Below, piece after piece: positions 36,090 to 48,400 of a stretch of 64,000 bases of DNA (positions are counted from its first letter, which is position 1; every line of letters begins with the position of its first letter). Source of the stretch: Lonicera japonica (Eukaryota > Streptophyta > Magnoliopsida > Dipsacales > Caprifoliaceae). The notes below the pieces were generated by a model, which saw only the letters and a program-made list of their open reading frames with translations, was not told where the DNA came from and made no database searches. The translations under genes were made by a program, and so were the position numbers. Location: positions 8,134,394 to 8,198,393 of the forward strand of contig CM038470.1 of NCBI GenBank assembly GCA_021464415.1. The letters run 5' to 3'.

Positions 36090-39000
36090 TTCGGTAATTT
36101 TATATTTCTGTTGAAACTTACTCTTTTGTTTGTGTTAATTTGCTCGTTCTTTTTATAATGTAGATACCCGTTTGCCTAAAGTCGCCAATGCATCTAATTT
36201 CTTATGCAAATTGATGTTAGGAACAAAATTTGACCCCTCACCCATTCGAACTGTCTTTCAGTTCCATTGGATAGTTGGTGTTATTTTGAAAATTATGATA
36301 TTGGGAATTGCAGGGATATTTTCTTCGGTTAATTCATTTTCACCCTCGTTTTTAAATTTTTATATATATATATATATATTCTAACTTTGTAGGTTGAATT
36401 TGGTATTTTGTGGTGATGTGCTCCATCCATGTCAAATTAATATTCCCACTTTAGCTTCAGTATTTTTTAAGAAAATCCTAATTTCAACCTAGTCAATGGT
36501 AAATAATATAACTTATTTTCTTTCAAACGAGTGGGGGTAGCCTAGTTAGTAAAGCACCAACCCGACCTCAGGAGGGTCTCTGAATGCTTAATATTCAGAG
36601 TTTCATTTAAAACAAAACAAAGAAACAAGCTATAAAAATTGGAATAACATAGTGTTATATAATTCATAACTGGTCCTTTGGCACTATTTCGTAAGCCAGT
36701 TTTCAAGGTAAGACATTTATATGCCATGAGAGATTGCTTGCTTCTCTTTTAGCAATATGCATCTTTGATGTGCCTCACTGCCTCCAGCTCTCCAAGGCAT
36801 GATAATCTAACCATTTGGTCCGTTTGTCTTGAGAGGAACCTCTGAATTCCTCTTTTATACTCCTATACTCAATAGTATAGAAGGGAAAAGGATAAACATT
36901 ACTCATCCATTTAGGCCTTTTGCTGTTAAGGCATTTAGGAGTTTGACTTGTTGGGAAAATGCGATGCGGCTACTTAGTTTCAAACATAACCAATTAATGG
37001 ACATCTCTTCATAGTAGAAGTATCAAGTTCAAATTTTGAAATTTTTATTGACTTTTGGAAAAAAAGGAGTGTACAACAATTGTGCATAATTCCCAGTTTG
37101 CCTTAGAGATTGATGATCCTGTAAAAATTATGATAATTATCCATGATCTATGAATATATATATATATATATTGTTGTTTTCTAATCCTTTAGACCGTACT
37201 CTGCAGGCATTCTTGGTACACATCATGGAATTTTCGAGTAAAGTTTTGGAATCGGTTCAAGGCTTCCAATGTATCTTCATTCTTCAAATTTTCACATTAA
37301 AAAATTAATGTATACTATCTTGGCACTGATTGGTCTTATATATGAGGCTACTGGTGTGAGTGATTTAGTGCTGGGATTTTGTGGTGTACTAGTCTACCAT
37401 CAACATATCATTAGCCTTTGGCTGTGAGCCAATTAAATGTAATATTGGATCTTCTGCTAATTATTATTTCCTACAATTTATTGTTGATTATCGATGGTGA
37501 ACCTTAAATCATCATATTTTGTTTGTGTGATTTGGCGTTGTTTTGGACTATATGAATTGATCATGGAATACAAGTTCAATAGAGCTACTTCTTTTCTCTA
37601 TTCATTATTGACATTTGTTTGATATCATAATATTTGTTTATGCTGGCGATATGTTTGTACCACATAGATGGTAGTTACGTATTAGATGCTACTAAATCAA
37701 TTGAAATAATGGCAGTTCTGAATGCGTTGTCTCTAGAAAACTTACATTGTTTTTATTCTTTCTCTATAAAAAATAATATATTGTCTATAAAAATACTAAT
37801 TAAGAGCATGATATATTTCAAATTATTATTTTATCACTTGATTTTGGATTGTGGAACTTTTATCTGTGCTTCATAGCACTCTCCATGCACGCACACATGT
37901 ATATAGTACTGTAGTTGTTAAATGCTTAAAGACTAAATTATTGGACTTGATAATCATGATTTGCTTGTAACTAATGTAGGCGTTGGTACCCACACAAGTC
38001 ACATGCAATATGCACTTTGACGGCCTTGACAAAGAGGCATTGATGAAGATTGCTGGTAGCATCTATATGCTTAGTTTAATTTCAGAAAGCTGTTTATTGT
38101 GACCATCAAGTACCCGTGTCGTGTTGTGTTAATGTTTTAATTTGGATGATATGGATGTTGATTGCATAAGAAAGTGACTTTCAGGCAATTTAAAGAACTA
38201 TCTAGAATGAGGATTATTTGTCACTCAACCCGGGAACAACGCGCATTGGGGGTTCTAAGACAAGGTTCATTAAGCGACTTCTTATTATCAGCTAACGTTG
38301 AAGTTTGTTATGAATGATTGTAGTTTGTTTAGCTTGATAGATTGTCCAACTTATGTTCCTATAGGTGCAAGGCCTTTAGTAGTCGGTGGGGGCCCTATCT
38401 ATTATGTTCATTCATTGTACAACTAGACAACTATTGCAATTTCTAATTCTTTCTTGTCATTTACTGCAGGGTATTGATATATATGGCTTGTGTTCATTCC
38501 AGATTTGGTTGCTAGGTCTTTTGGATTTCGAGGAATTGGCTTCTTCAGATCCGTAACTTTCAACACTAGGTCCAAACTTTTATTTCACAAAAAATAAGTT
38601 AACTCTTTCCCTTTACGGCCTTAAAGCTCCATTATTATGCGGCACCAATATTGCCTACTGAATGAAGTTCATTTATGTGACTTGTCTTTCTACTATGTGA
38701 TTTGCGATTTCTTCTCTATCTTTTTTTTTAAATGATTATGTATTGTTTGAGCCGACTTATATGTTGAAAGTTTATATCGTGGAAGGTTAATGCTTTTAAT
38801 CTGGAGGGGCCATATCAGACAAGAGAAGTAGTTGACATAAATACTCATAATTCAACTTCAGCTATATAAAATATATGAATGGACATTGATGAAGAGAACA
38901 AGTAGCAGCTATCATTATATTTAAACAGACGGAAAAATCAAGTTTTTAGTCTGATTGTTGCTGGGAAAGTGACATTATAAGAATGTAAGATAATGTTTAA

Positions 39001-39904
39001 AAACTGTATCTATATAGTTTGTTTTTGCTTCATTGAAAACTGAATTCAATTAAACTTTTTTCAGCGGACGTAGTTTGTTGTGCAAGTACAATGTTCCGAG
39101 TTCGACTCATGGAGGTAAAAGAGAGGTTTTTCTTTATTTGTAAGGTTAAGGGAGAGACTTGTACCTCTCTTAATTAGAAAAAAAAAAAAGTAAATTAAAA
39201 AAGGTACAATGTTCTACGACTCTTGGTTTGACAGTGATGGTTGGTGGAAAATCAACTCAACTACATGTTGTGGAATTAGTTTATATCGAAATGTAGAAAA
39301 GTAAAAGTAAAACACAGTCTCATTGATTTTTGCCGCTCTTGCAGCATTTAGAGGTAATCAAATATGGCTTGTATGTTTATTAGTTTAGTCTGATTATCAG
39401 ACATAAATGTGTTTTCATTACTGATTATGTTGAATATCAATCATTAGCCTAAATTCTATGTTATCAGTGTAGGTCTAATCTCTGAACTACTAATACTAGT
39501 TTGAAGTGTACTTGCGCACTCTACTCCATTATGATCTTAATTTTCGTGTTCTAGAATTGGAAACCTTTCCCCCAAAGTTCTCCCATTTAACCGCATCATG
39601 AAGGAATAACACCATCTATATCCAAAGTAGCATCTTTTTTATGTATTTTTTCATATCGATGGCCTAAGATTAAAACATGTTCATTCCTTTCCTTATGAAT
39701 AAATATCGATTTTTTCCATCAGTGTATGAAAATATTGTTTGGAACTTTTTTTTAATTACGCTGCTACACAAAAATGAAAAAAAAAATTATTTGAAACTTT
39801 TTTCTTTTCTTTTTTCCTGTTGTAATTTTTTTTAATTAAAAATAATTGTAATTTTTGTAGGATAGTTATTAGCTAGGCATGTGTAATTTTTGTAATTTAT
39901 TATA
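36090..39904. other. Gene-poor stretch downstream of the microprotein gene
   Basis: The first part may be 3' UTR. No protein-coding exon was recognised. At 36532-36600 (GGGGGTAGCCTAGTTAG start) a tRNA-like SINE fragment is possible. TA runs lie at about 36362-36380 and 37157-37172. Confidence 0.4.
39064..39190 (+). mobile_element. SINE-like element with A-tail
   Basis: About 127 bp: GCGGACGTAGTTTGTTGTGC (A-box-like), a B-box-like CCGAGTTCGACTC at 39096-39108, GAGAGACTTGTACCTCTC, then TTAATTAG and an A-run to about 39189. Possible short duplication ATTAAA on both sides. Layout suggests a tRNA-derived SINE, but the A-box is weak. Confidence 0.45.
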
Positions 39905-41382
39905 GGGGGCTGTAATTGACACACACTAAATAACTCTATAACACTCCATTACTCACTAAAACTTCAAGTATATGATGTTTTCTTTCTAACACTCCCAACA
40001 TCCCATATATAATTTTAAAAAGAAGGGTATTTTTGTAATAAAATGATACTTTATTAACAAAGACCTAATTGACATATTCCCGGTTGAACTCTCTCAAACA
40101 TCGGCATGGCATCCTTAATGCTCTCAGGAAAATACGACTTTCCTGAAGGAAGCAAGTGCGCGATTTCTCCTCCCATTCCATGCTCATTCTTCATCGATCT
40201 CTTAGGTATTTTATTCACCAGTCGAACCACAACGCGTACTACTCAGACCTTCTTCTCTCTTAGATCTCTGGTAATCAAATATGAAACCATGCTCTTGTAT
40301 GTTTTCAAAATTGTGCGATTCCTCCTCCCTTAGTCTTTCTTCTTATCAGATCGTCTTAGGTAAATGTTTTTTCACCGGTCACCACAACGCGTACTACTCA
40401 GACCTTCTTCTCTCTTTATCTCTGTTTCAAAATGAAAATGCTCTCTGGTTTATCAAAATGAATCAAATTTTGAATTTTATTAGTTCCTACGGCCGAATGC
40501 ATCAATGTTGGAATCAGTGTAGGGGCCGAGGTCTAAGTTGTCCTCGGTTCTGAACTTGGCTACTAATTACTAATTATTCGGTTCTTTACGGCCGAAGTGT
40601 ATCAGTTGCGCACTCGGTTGCTAGGGGCCGAGGTTAATGATCTTAATGTCCTCGGTTTCTAGGAGCCGAGTAAACTTGGCTGAGAGCTCCCAATGTTTAC
40701 TCGGTGACGGGGACACCGAGCATAACCACATGCCCTCATCCTTAGCGACCGAGTACATTCAATGAAGGGATAACATACTGCTCTGTTTTTTATTTTTTAT
40801 CCGTACGTTGTTATGTATCTAATGATTTATGAATGAAATCACAAGTAATCGAATGTAGCCTAAAAAAAACAATGTATTCATTGCCTCTCTTAATGTGATC
40901 AACATTTATCGATTTAACTTGCTCAATTAAACTTTGTCTCTCTCAATCTCTCTATCTACATTTCTCTCACGCACCCCATTATGAGTGTGGGTTTTACACT
41001 TCAATCACTACATTGACCAACAATAATCTTGGCGTTATCTTGCTGCTAACATTTTGGAATTTTCAGAGAAAATGAAGATGAAGACGAGTTTAAACGTGGA
41101 ACCTCGTTTGCTTGGAGTGGTAGGGCTTTCTAGCACCAGTGCAGTTTTGTGACAGACCTTTACTACATACATATGCACAGATGGAGTGGTGGGTATTGAT
41201 ATTATAATGTTAATGATTGATTTTATATAATTAATGTTTATTAATTCAGGGTTATTAAATGTTAATGCACATTGGAAGTTATGAAATAAGGAGTGTGTGT
41301 CTATAGATAGTAGGCTATTTTTCACAATGAATACATGGAGTCCGGTTACAGAATAATTTGAGGTGTGTCATTAGCAGCCCCC
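39905..41382. mobile_element. DNA element related to the 16-21 kb element, CTCGG/CCGAG-rich
   Basis: 1478 bp. Left end GGGGGCTGTAATTGACACAC; reversed right end GGGGGCTGCTAATGACACAC. Just inside the left end ACTCTATAACACTCC resembles TCTCTGTAACACTC at the 20.05-kb end of the larger element. From about 40,510 to 40,755 the words CTCGG and CCGAG recur many times, as they do in the arms of that element. TA lies on both flanks. The short open frames at 40,106-40,553 overlap a partial duplication (TTCACC...ACCACAACGCGTACTACTCAG occurs twice, about 40213 and 40372) and show no known domain. Non-autonomous; superfamily unclear. Confidence 0.6.
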
Positions 41383-42228
41383 TATATATATATATAAAAT
41401 AAAACATCAAATTTGACCAAATTTTTTATCTAAAAAGTATAAGAATCTAATGGTTAAAAATATACATGTTATGGTGTGCATTAGTTCTACACCATTTGAT
41501 GAGTTTTATACACACGTCAAGATGTTACATCAAAGTTAAAACACTCACACTAATAATATACGCACAATAAACTCTTAGAAACTAATAATTTTGTCTATAC
41601 TAAAAATGCTATAACTTAAAATAAAAAATTCAAAATTTAATAAAAATTTAATTTTTAAAATCAACTAATCAATATCAATTAAACAAAATTCATCATGATT
41701 ATAAAATTATGTAAAAAAAATTAAGAAAAATTATTGAGTAACATTTAAAAATTCATACATTTTGGATTATTTTTACATTTTCCGTTGAGTTTATTTTATT
41801 AAAAAAATATTTTGTCGAGATCAAAAGAAGATAAAAAAAATAATATGATTAATAGATTGAACATACATTTTGGTTGATGTTTGTCAAAATAAACTACTAA
41901 TATTTGTCTATTTAGATTTAGAGTACGTTACTCTTTTTTATCTTATTATTTCACCGTGTCGGATGGCACGAGTATACCCTAATATATATGTAATTGATCA
42001 TGTACTAAATCTCACCGTATTAAACCATTCTTGTTATTAATATTGATTTATGTTGAAACCAATACATTTTTAAAAATTCGTCAAGATCAAATTAGACACT
42101 TAATTTAAGATATATATATATATATAATATTTTACAACCAAATCTCAACCACTGATTCACACTAACAAGAGTCTGTATTACGACAGGGGCCTTGAGAAAA
42201 AACACGTGTCTATCACACTTATTTTCTC
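41383..42228. other. AT-rich intergenic gap
   Basis: Very AT-rich; no gene or structured repeat recognised apart from short TA runs at about 41383-41396 and 42112-42126. Confidence 0.5.
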
Positions 42229-42308
42229 GACGGTAATTAAATCAGAAAAGCTTAACATTTTCAAGGACGACGGTTATTAAATCAGAAAAGCTTAACATTT
42301 TCAAGGAC
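42229..42308. repeat. 40-bp tandem duplication across the cell-wall protein stop codon
   Basis: 42229-42268 and 42269-42308 are 40-bp tandem copies (GACGGTAATTAAATCAGAAA versus GACGGTTATTAAATCAGAAA starts) with one visible difference. The right copy contains the TGA of the gene at 42301. Confidence 0.9.
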
Positions 42309-42705
42309 GAGAAGCGGAAGGTATGCCACCGCCGCTCGGAACCTCGAAACCGGGGTTGGGGACGAATGTATCATCAGCACCTGGAATGTAGCTAGGGGTG
42401 GCCCCAACACCGGAGGGAATGCTGTCACCAATGGGTGCAGTAATGGTGCCGGCTCCTCCACCTGTTCCGGTGACAGGATTGTAAGTGAATGGGTTGAACC
42501 CTTTACGCACCTTGGGGACCATAACACGGCCAATGCCTGGAATGAGCACGCTCCCATCAAAATCAATGAACGACTCGGGTTGTTTGTTGTCCACTGTGTT
42601 GGCGTTTGATTGGATGTCACGTATTGAGACGGTATGCGCGGGTGAGGATAGCAGGACACTGAGGACGAAGAGGAGGGCAAAGATCGAACAAGGAACGTAT
42701 GCCAT
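42301..42705 (-). CDS. Putative cell wall protein (secreted, Gly/Pro-rich)
   Basis: 134 aa without an intron. Residues 1 to about 25 are a signal peptide (MAYVPCSIFALLFVLSVLLS core, then AHT). The mature part has the family core GSVLIPGIGRVMVP, GFNPFTYNPVTGTGG and DDTFVPNPGFEVP, followed by a Gly/Ser/Pro tail. These blocks match the plant 'putative cell wall protein' family (Arabidopsis At2g20870 type, from memory), whose biochemical role is unknown. A CTATAAGA box lies at 42785-42792 on the minus strand, about 80 nt before the ATG, and a (GA)n/(TA)n stretch (42712-42739) forms the leader. The stop codon falls inside a 40-bp tandem duplication. Confidence 0.9.
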   Translation of the reverse strand: MAYVPCSIFALLFVLSVLLSSPAHTVSIRDIQSNANTVDNKQPESFIDFDGSVLIPGIGRVMVPKVRKGFNPFTYNPVTGTGGGAGTITAPIGDSIPSGVGATPSYIPGADDTFVPNPGFEVPSGGGIPSASRP

Positions 42706-42708
42706 TGT

Positions 42709-42739
<31 letters not shown>

Positions 42740-42784
42740 GAGGAAGAGGTTGATGGTGGAGAAATGGGAAGGGAAATAGTGGTT

Positions 42785-42792
42785 CTTATAGT
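42785..42792 (-). promoter_or_regulatory. Possible TATA box of the cell wall protein gene
   Basis: CTATAAGA on the minus strand, about 80 nt upstream of the ATG; spacing is plausible for a plant core promoter. Motif only. Confidence 0.35.
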
Positions 42793-43094
42793 TTAGGTTG
42801 TGTAGAGTTGGTGCAATATGGGAGGCGAGTTAAAAGAGAACTTGGTTTCACTTGTAAAGGCAATAGACCAACTAAGAATACTTGTGCATCATGCATTATA
42901 CTTTTTCAATTTTTATTTTTTTTGGAGAGAGAGATGCCAACTGCCTGAACGGCCAATAAATGCACGGTCACATGTGGTAATTTATGCGGTGCCTTACGTG
43001 AACTGGAATTTAATTTGCAGTCCGAACTCCAAACAGTTTCTTAATTTGGAAGATTTCACTTATAATGGAAATCACCATACACGAGTTAGATTAC

Positions 43095-44060
43095 GGCCTC
43101 GTTTGGTTCACGGAAAGGAAATTAATTCTCCTATCTTTCCCATGAAGGTGGGAAAGTAAATTTCCTGTCAAATTTCCTTTCTTGTGTTTGGTAAACCATG
43201 GAAAGTATTAGGGGTGTCCATCCGATCCGATCCAGTCATTTTAAATCATCCGCATCCGATTCGATTCGATGTCGGTTTTAGGTTTTGGCATCCAATCCAA
43301 TCCAATACACTTTACAAATCCAATCCAATTAAATATTGGATTGGATCGGTTTCGATCCGATCCGATTAGAAGTTTAAAATAAGATATATAAAATTCTTGA
43401 AATGTTCAATTTTAATGTAAAACAAGACAAAAACTACATGTAAATTAAATAAAATCCATTACAAATAAAGTTCAAGTGTTCAACCAAATGGCTTCAAGTT
43501 AAAATGTCTATTGTCTAACAAAAAATACATAATTAAATCAAGTGACGAACTATACATGATTAAGCTAAATATTAAATAACAAACTAAGATTAAATGATTT
43601 CAATGTAACCCCTTGTATATATTGGATTATGCCACCAATGAGGGAGGGATATGTGACAATTCTAATAATTGATTGGATTGGATTGGATCGGTTCCTAGAA
43701 CACCTCAAACCGGAACCGATCCAATTTTTTTCGGTTTTCAAATTTTGCATCCGATCCAATCCAATCATCCATAAAATCGAGGAAAAATGGATTGGATTGG
43801 ATTGGATCAGTTCCTCGTTTTGGATTGGATTTTGAACACCCCTAGAAAGTATTTAGGTAAGAGTAGTATTGTCCAAAATTTGTGTAATAAATGCTTGAAA
43901 ATCACAAGGGAAAATCAATCCTATGTGTTTTGGAAGGAATGGTTTTACCCCCTACTTTCCCATCTCTCCGGAAAGTATTTCCTGAATTTGTGCTTACCAA
44001 ACAAAGGAAAGTAACGACTTTCCTTTCCCGAGTACTAAAATCCGTGAACCAAACGAGGCC
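43095..44060. mobile_element. PIF/Harbinger-like MITE, interrupted by a hAT MITE
   Basis: Perfect 18-bp terminal inverted repeats GGCCTCGTTTGGTTCACG (43095-43112) and their reverse ending at 44060. GGCC..GTTTGG ends are typical of PIF/Harbinger elements. Inner mirrored GGAAAG/CTTTCC and GTTTGGTAA/TTACCAAAC words extend the match. TTA lies one base before the left end and TAA follows the right, so no clean duplication is seen. Without the inner insertion it is about 322 bp. Confidence 0.8.
43209..43844. mobile_element. hAT MITE nested in the Harbinger-like MITE
   Basis: 636 bp with ends TAGGGGTGTCC and, reversed, TAGGGGTGTTC, and an exact 8-bp duplication GAAAGTAT (43201-43208 and 43845-43852). 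The interior is dominated by GATTGGAT/ATCCAATC words that give hairpins. The 8-bp duplication and TAGGGGTG end identify hAT. Confidence 0.92.
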
Positions 44061-45497
44061 TAAAGGTACACTTGATTCGAATTGGATCGATTTTTAATTT
44101 AAACTTAAGTCAAACTTATTGAATCAATTTATAAATTTTTGAACCGTACCCAAATCAGCTATATAAAAATATTGAACCAATCTAATCCAAACAATAACGG
44201 ATTGGATTTTCTCAGTTTTAAAATGTAAAGATGACTAAATTTAAATTATAGATATTAAAAAAAATATATTCTAAATACGCTTACGCTTTGGTATATTTAC
44301 TTTTGAAACTAATGGAATAAGGGACATCAACATATCCATTTTAGGATAAAAAATAATTTGCAATCATCATACCATAGCTATAAAAAAATAATAATTTAAT
44401 GACGTCTAATATAAGATTATGCCTTCGACAGGTGACCCAATAACATTAAAACGCTACTTGATATATAAATATTTTATTGGTTCTGATAATTTTTTAAAAG
44501 AATCAATAACCTTTAAATTATCTGAACCGATAAAAAAATTACACTTCAATTTTACAATTTACACAATAATTAGAAATTTTTATAATTTACACAATAATTA
44601 GAAAATCCTTGATGTATAATTTACAAAAAACATGACTTCTCTGGGTCATATTTTTTTCAAATTTCAGATTTTGTATAAAAGTTTATTGATATATATGATT
44701 TACACTTCAATTTTTATACAACTAATAAAAATGCTCTAATTTGTTTAGAAAAATCTCAATCAAAACCAATCCAATTCATTTTATAAACCAAACAAATCCA
44801 AAAATATCAACTTGATTTGATTTTTCGATATATCCATAATTATGTGCACCCTAAGCCAGATTCCTTATTAATTTCAAACTCACACTACAGAGAAGTCAGA
44901 ACTGTTGTTATCGTGCCATTTGAATTTTGATGTCAAATGTAATATATGATTTCCCCCCTATACTTAGCAAGGAAATTGGAAATTTTATTTTACTTTTTGG
45001 TTAGGAATTTGGAGTGGAGACATTTTAAACTATAATTAGCACAAAAAACGTACAACTTATTTACATAATAGACCATGAGTTCATTATTCCATTTTTCCTT
45101 CTCTCTAAAAAAATTAAAAATAAAATAAAATTTTATAATAATATTCATCATCAATTTATAAAACTTAGTTTTTCTTTGAAAATATACATCAAGGATTCAT
45201 GTAAAATTTGCAGGCGGCCTTCAAAATGTTAGATCCGTGCCTTGCCTCTCCCTTAAATTGATAATTCGGCAACTAACTCATATCATTCAGAATGTTTCTT
45301 TGTGTTTCCAAAGCAATATAACACATATATTAATATATCAATTCAGCCAAATTTAACAAAATGAAAATGCTTACACCGGGAAGACTTTTGCACTGCCTTC
45401 CGGGCATGCAATGCCATAATCCAGCATGAAAAAAGGAAAAAGAAAAAAGTTAAAACAACATTTTACAGGGGAATAAGATACAGACGTATAACGAAAA
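44061..45497. other. Intergenic gap before the PP2C gene
   Basis: AT-rich. 44061-44860 is bounded by AAGGTACACTTGATT-like and, reversed, TAGGGTGCACATAATT-like ends, and contains GGATTGGATTTT-type words; it may be another decayed hAT MITE, but no target duplication is visible. The part next to 45498 is presumed PP2C 3' UTR. Confidence 0.4.
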
Positions 45498-48400
45498 TTA
45501 CGCTTTTGCCCTTTCTTCGGAGAATCTCGGAAGTTGCACGAGCGAGTTGACACGTGTAACACCTTCCAAGCCTGACCAGTTCTGATCTTCCTGGACGCCA
45601 TTTTCCACATCCCCCTCTACCTCGACAGGGACTCTTCTGTAGGCGACATTGTTCTCTTCAGATGATCTAACGGTGTTATTTCTCTGCAGCGACGGCTCAG
45701 AGTTCTGTCCATCATCGGATTCTCCGGCATTACCGGAATGATTGCTTTGAAGAGTAGCTGAAGAGAAGCCTTGTTCATCGTAATCGGATTCCGAATCCAT
45801 TTTCCCGTCCAAGAATAAGCAGACTACGGCACAATCATCCATCTTTGATGTTGGGTATTTTGATTTCCATTCACGAGCTGCTGAGTCGACCAGAATTCTA
45901 GCAGCTGATGACCTGGTTGGAGCCGAAGAGACTATCTCGACTACTTCTTCATTGCTTAATACATCCCAAACCTAAGAAAATCGTTCATGAAGCTTAATTT
46001 ATGTCATTTTTAAAGCAAGCAACCATAGAATCAGATATATTGCAACATACAAACCCATAATATAACTCGACAAAAATATTTCGTATATCCATAATCGAGT
46101 ATTCTAATAGGACATTTGGTTCACATATTGATATGCTTTCCCATTTTTTTCCGCATAAAGTTATGAATCAAATGCACATGCGCAATTGCTCAACAATTTC
46201 TGAAGGTGAGATCAAATTCGGCCTCAAGTCAAAAAACTTGAAGGTTAACAATATCAAGCTGGAGCCAAAGAACCAGTGCCATAAGTGCCATTTGGGATAG
46301 CTTAAGAAAGAACGCAGATAATAACATTAACACAAATATTGGATCATTCATTAAAAAATTATAACAAATAACTAAATATATGTATGCATGGATGTGTAAA
46401 ATATAGATAGAAATACCAAAATTGCAAAAGTAGAATTCAAAGCCTAATCTAATTATTAGATGGTGAATCATACAGAACTTTGAACATTAAAGAAACATCG
46501 CATTATCATACAAGTGAATAGTGGAATGATAATGGTAACTTGTAATGCTAGAAAAAACATAATAAAGTATTAAAAAAACATTTTCAATGATCAAAATGCC
46601 CGATAGTGTTAGGATCAAGTTGTTTGCACAATCCAAGATAGGTAAGATAAAGCACTCGATCCTTCGCGCCAGTCCTATGATTTTTTGTGTGCTTACAGAA
46701 ATACTTTAGCTGATCAAGTGTACAACATCCCAGCATTTGCCCCAAAAGCAAAAACAGCCAATTAATACACTTTTTCTTGTCCGCTATTATAGGTTTGACA
46801 TTATTTTCTTGCTTACATAACTCGCAAGTTGGGAGTACCGGATTCATCCACTCACTTGGAGCCCGGTCGTGCATATCACCTTTGTTCTTAGCAATAAAGG
46901 TTGCCACTTCGTTGAATTTATCAACTAGATCATACTCAATCTCGAATATGCACTCGCAGCGCTTACATTGGACACTACCGCTGATCTTAAAGATCTGATT
47001 CGACAAAAGAAAGCTCAGGCTGTGCACCGTAGCACGGTGCGTGGTTGCCCACAGAAACGGTGCTGGCACAGAGTAGCTCTTCCTCTCTCGGAGGGATTTG
47101 TAAGAGTTCCGGCGACTGCGTGACACACGCGAGAAGCCCACATTTTTCGGTGGTGGTGGTGGCGGTGGCACCATCGACGGCACATAGATGGGGTGGGAAG
47201 GGGAGATTTGGAGGGGGAGTTGCGGTGGTGGCGGCATTAGTAGTGATTGAAGGGAATTAGATGGCGGTCGCAGAGAAAGAGCCATTGCTGACTGCAATGG
47301 TGGTTCTTGGTAGTGGTGTGTAGTGGGAGGAAGAGAAAGGGAAAGAGTGAGGGGTTGATCTTCTTCACCAGTATTGTTCTTTCTCTTTCTGTTGATTTCT
47401 TGTTGGTTGGCCATGTTGAAATTGAGAAACAGAACCACGAAATAGATTGTAGAAAATGGGTGTCATTAATATAGGAGGAGATAAGTTTGAAATTAGAAAT
47501 TATTCAAATTCTTGTTGTAATCATCTCTATAGATTTAAATTTGAGTGGGTAATTTCAAACTAAAAAAAATGCTGCTTCACTACTAGTCTGCTATTATTCA
47601 AATTACGAATAATTTTTTGACCTTTTTGGACAAATAGAAAATTATCTTGAGTAATTCTACATGGATATAAAAATCTAACATATTTGTGCCAATCACTCAT
47701 TGGTTAGAATGTAATGTGATACGATTCTTTTAACGAGGGGTGTTTTCGGTTTTGGTCGGGGTATGAATTACGAGACCCAAACCCAAACCTGAACCAAACT
47801 TCTCAGTTCGGTTTTATTCAGTTTTCATATATATATATATATATATATTTTAAATAAATAAATTGTAAGACAACACTAATTATGGTGAAAAAAATAATAA
47901 TTCTATACTTGTTAACTTTAGGACATAAAATACTAAATAGTGAACTAATAATATTTTCGAGTCACATAAGCAATGATTCGGTTTAGTTCGGTTCGATTTT
48001 GCAATGTCACGCCCCAAACCCGAACCAAACATATTTGGTTTCGGTTTCTTTATTTTAGTTTCGGTTTTCGGTTCGGTTTGTTACGAATCGGTTCGGTTTG
48101 GTACAATTTGGTCGTTTGGTTTTCGGGTTCGTTGCAACACCCCTACTTTAACCAATACAAGGTGGGCCACATTTGATATGTCAGATATTTCGTAGAATTA
48201 TTGGATTATTTTAGTAGAAGTCAAACTCCTTTATTACCACTTCTTTCTCTCTCTTTATATCCCAACCTATTCTAATAATTTTTAAAGGCGAAAGTATACT
48301 AAAATAAGATGACAATAAAGGATGATAAAATGGAAAAAAATAACAACAAAAATATCATTTCCTAGACCCTTTTCTAACTAAAGCCACCCTTAAACCCCAT

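Noticed and set aside
40106..40553. Two overlapping 75-90-aa frames
   Set aside because: They lie in a non-autonomous transposon and arise from a partial internal duplication; no domain recognised.
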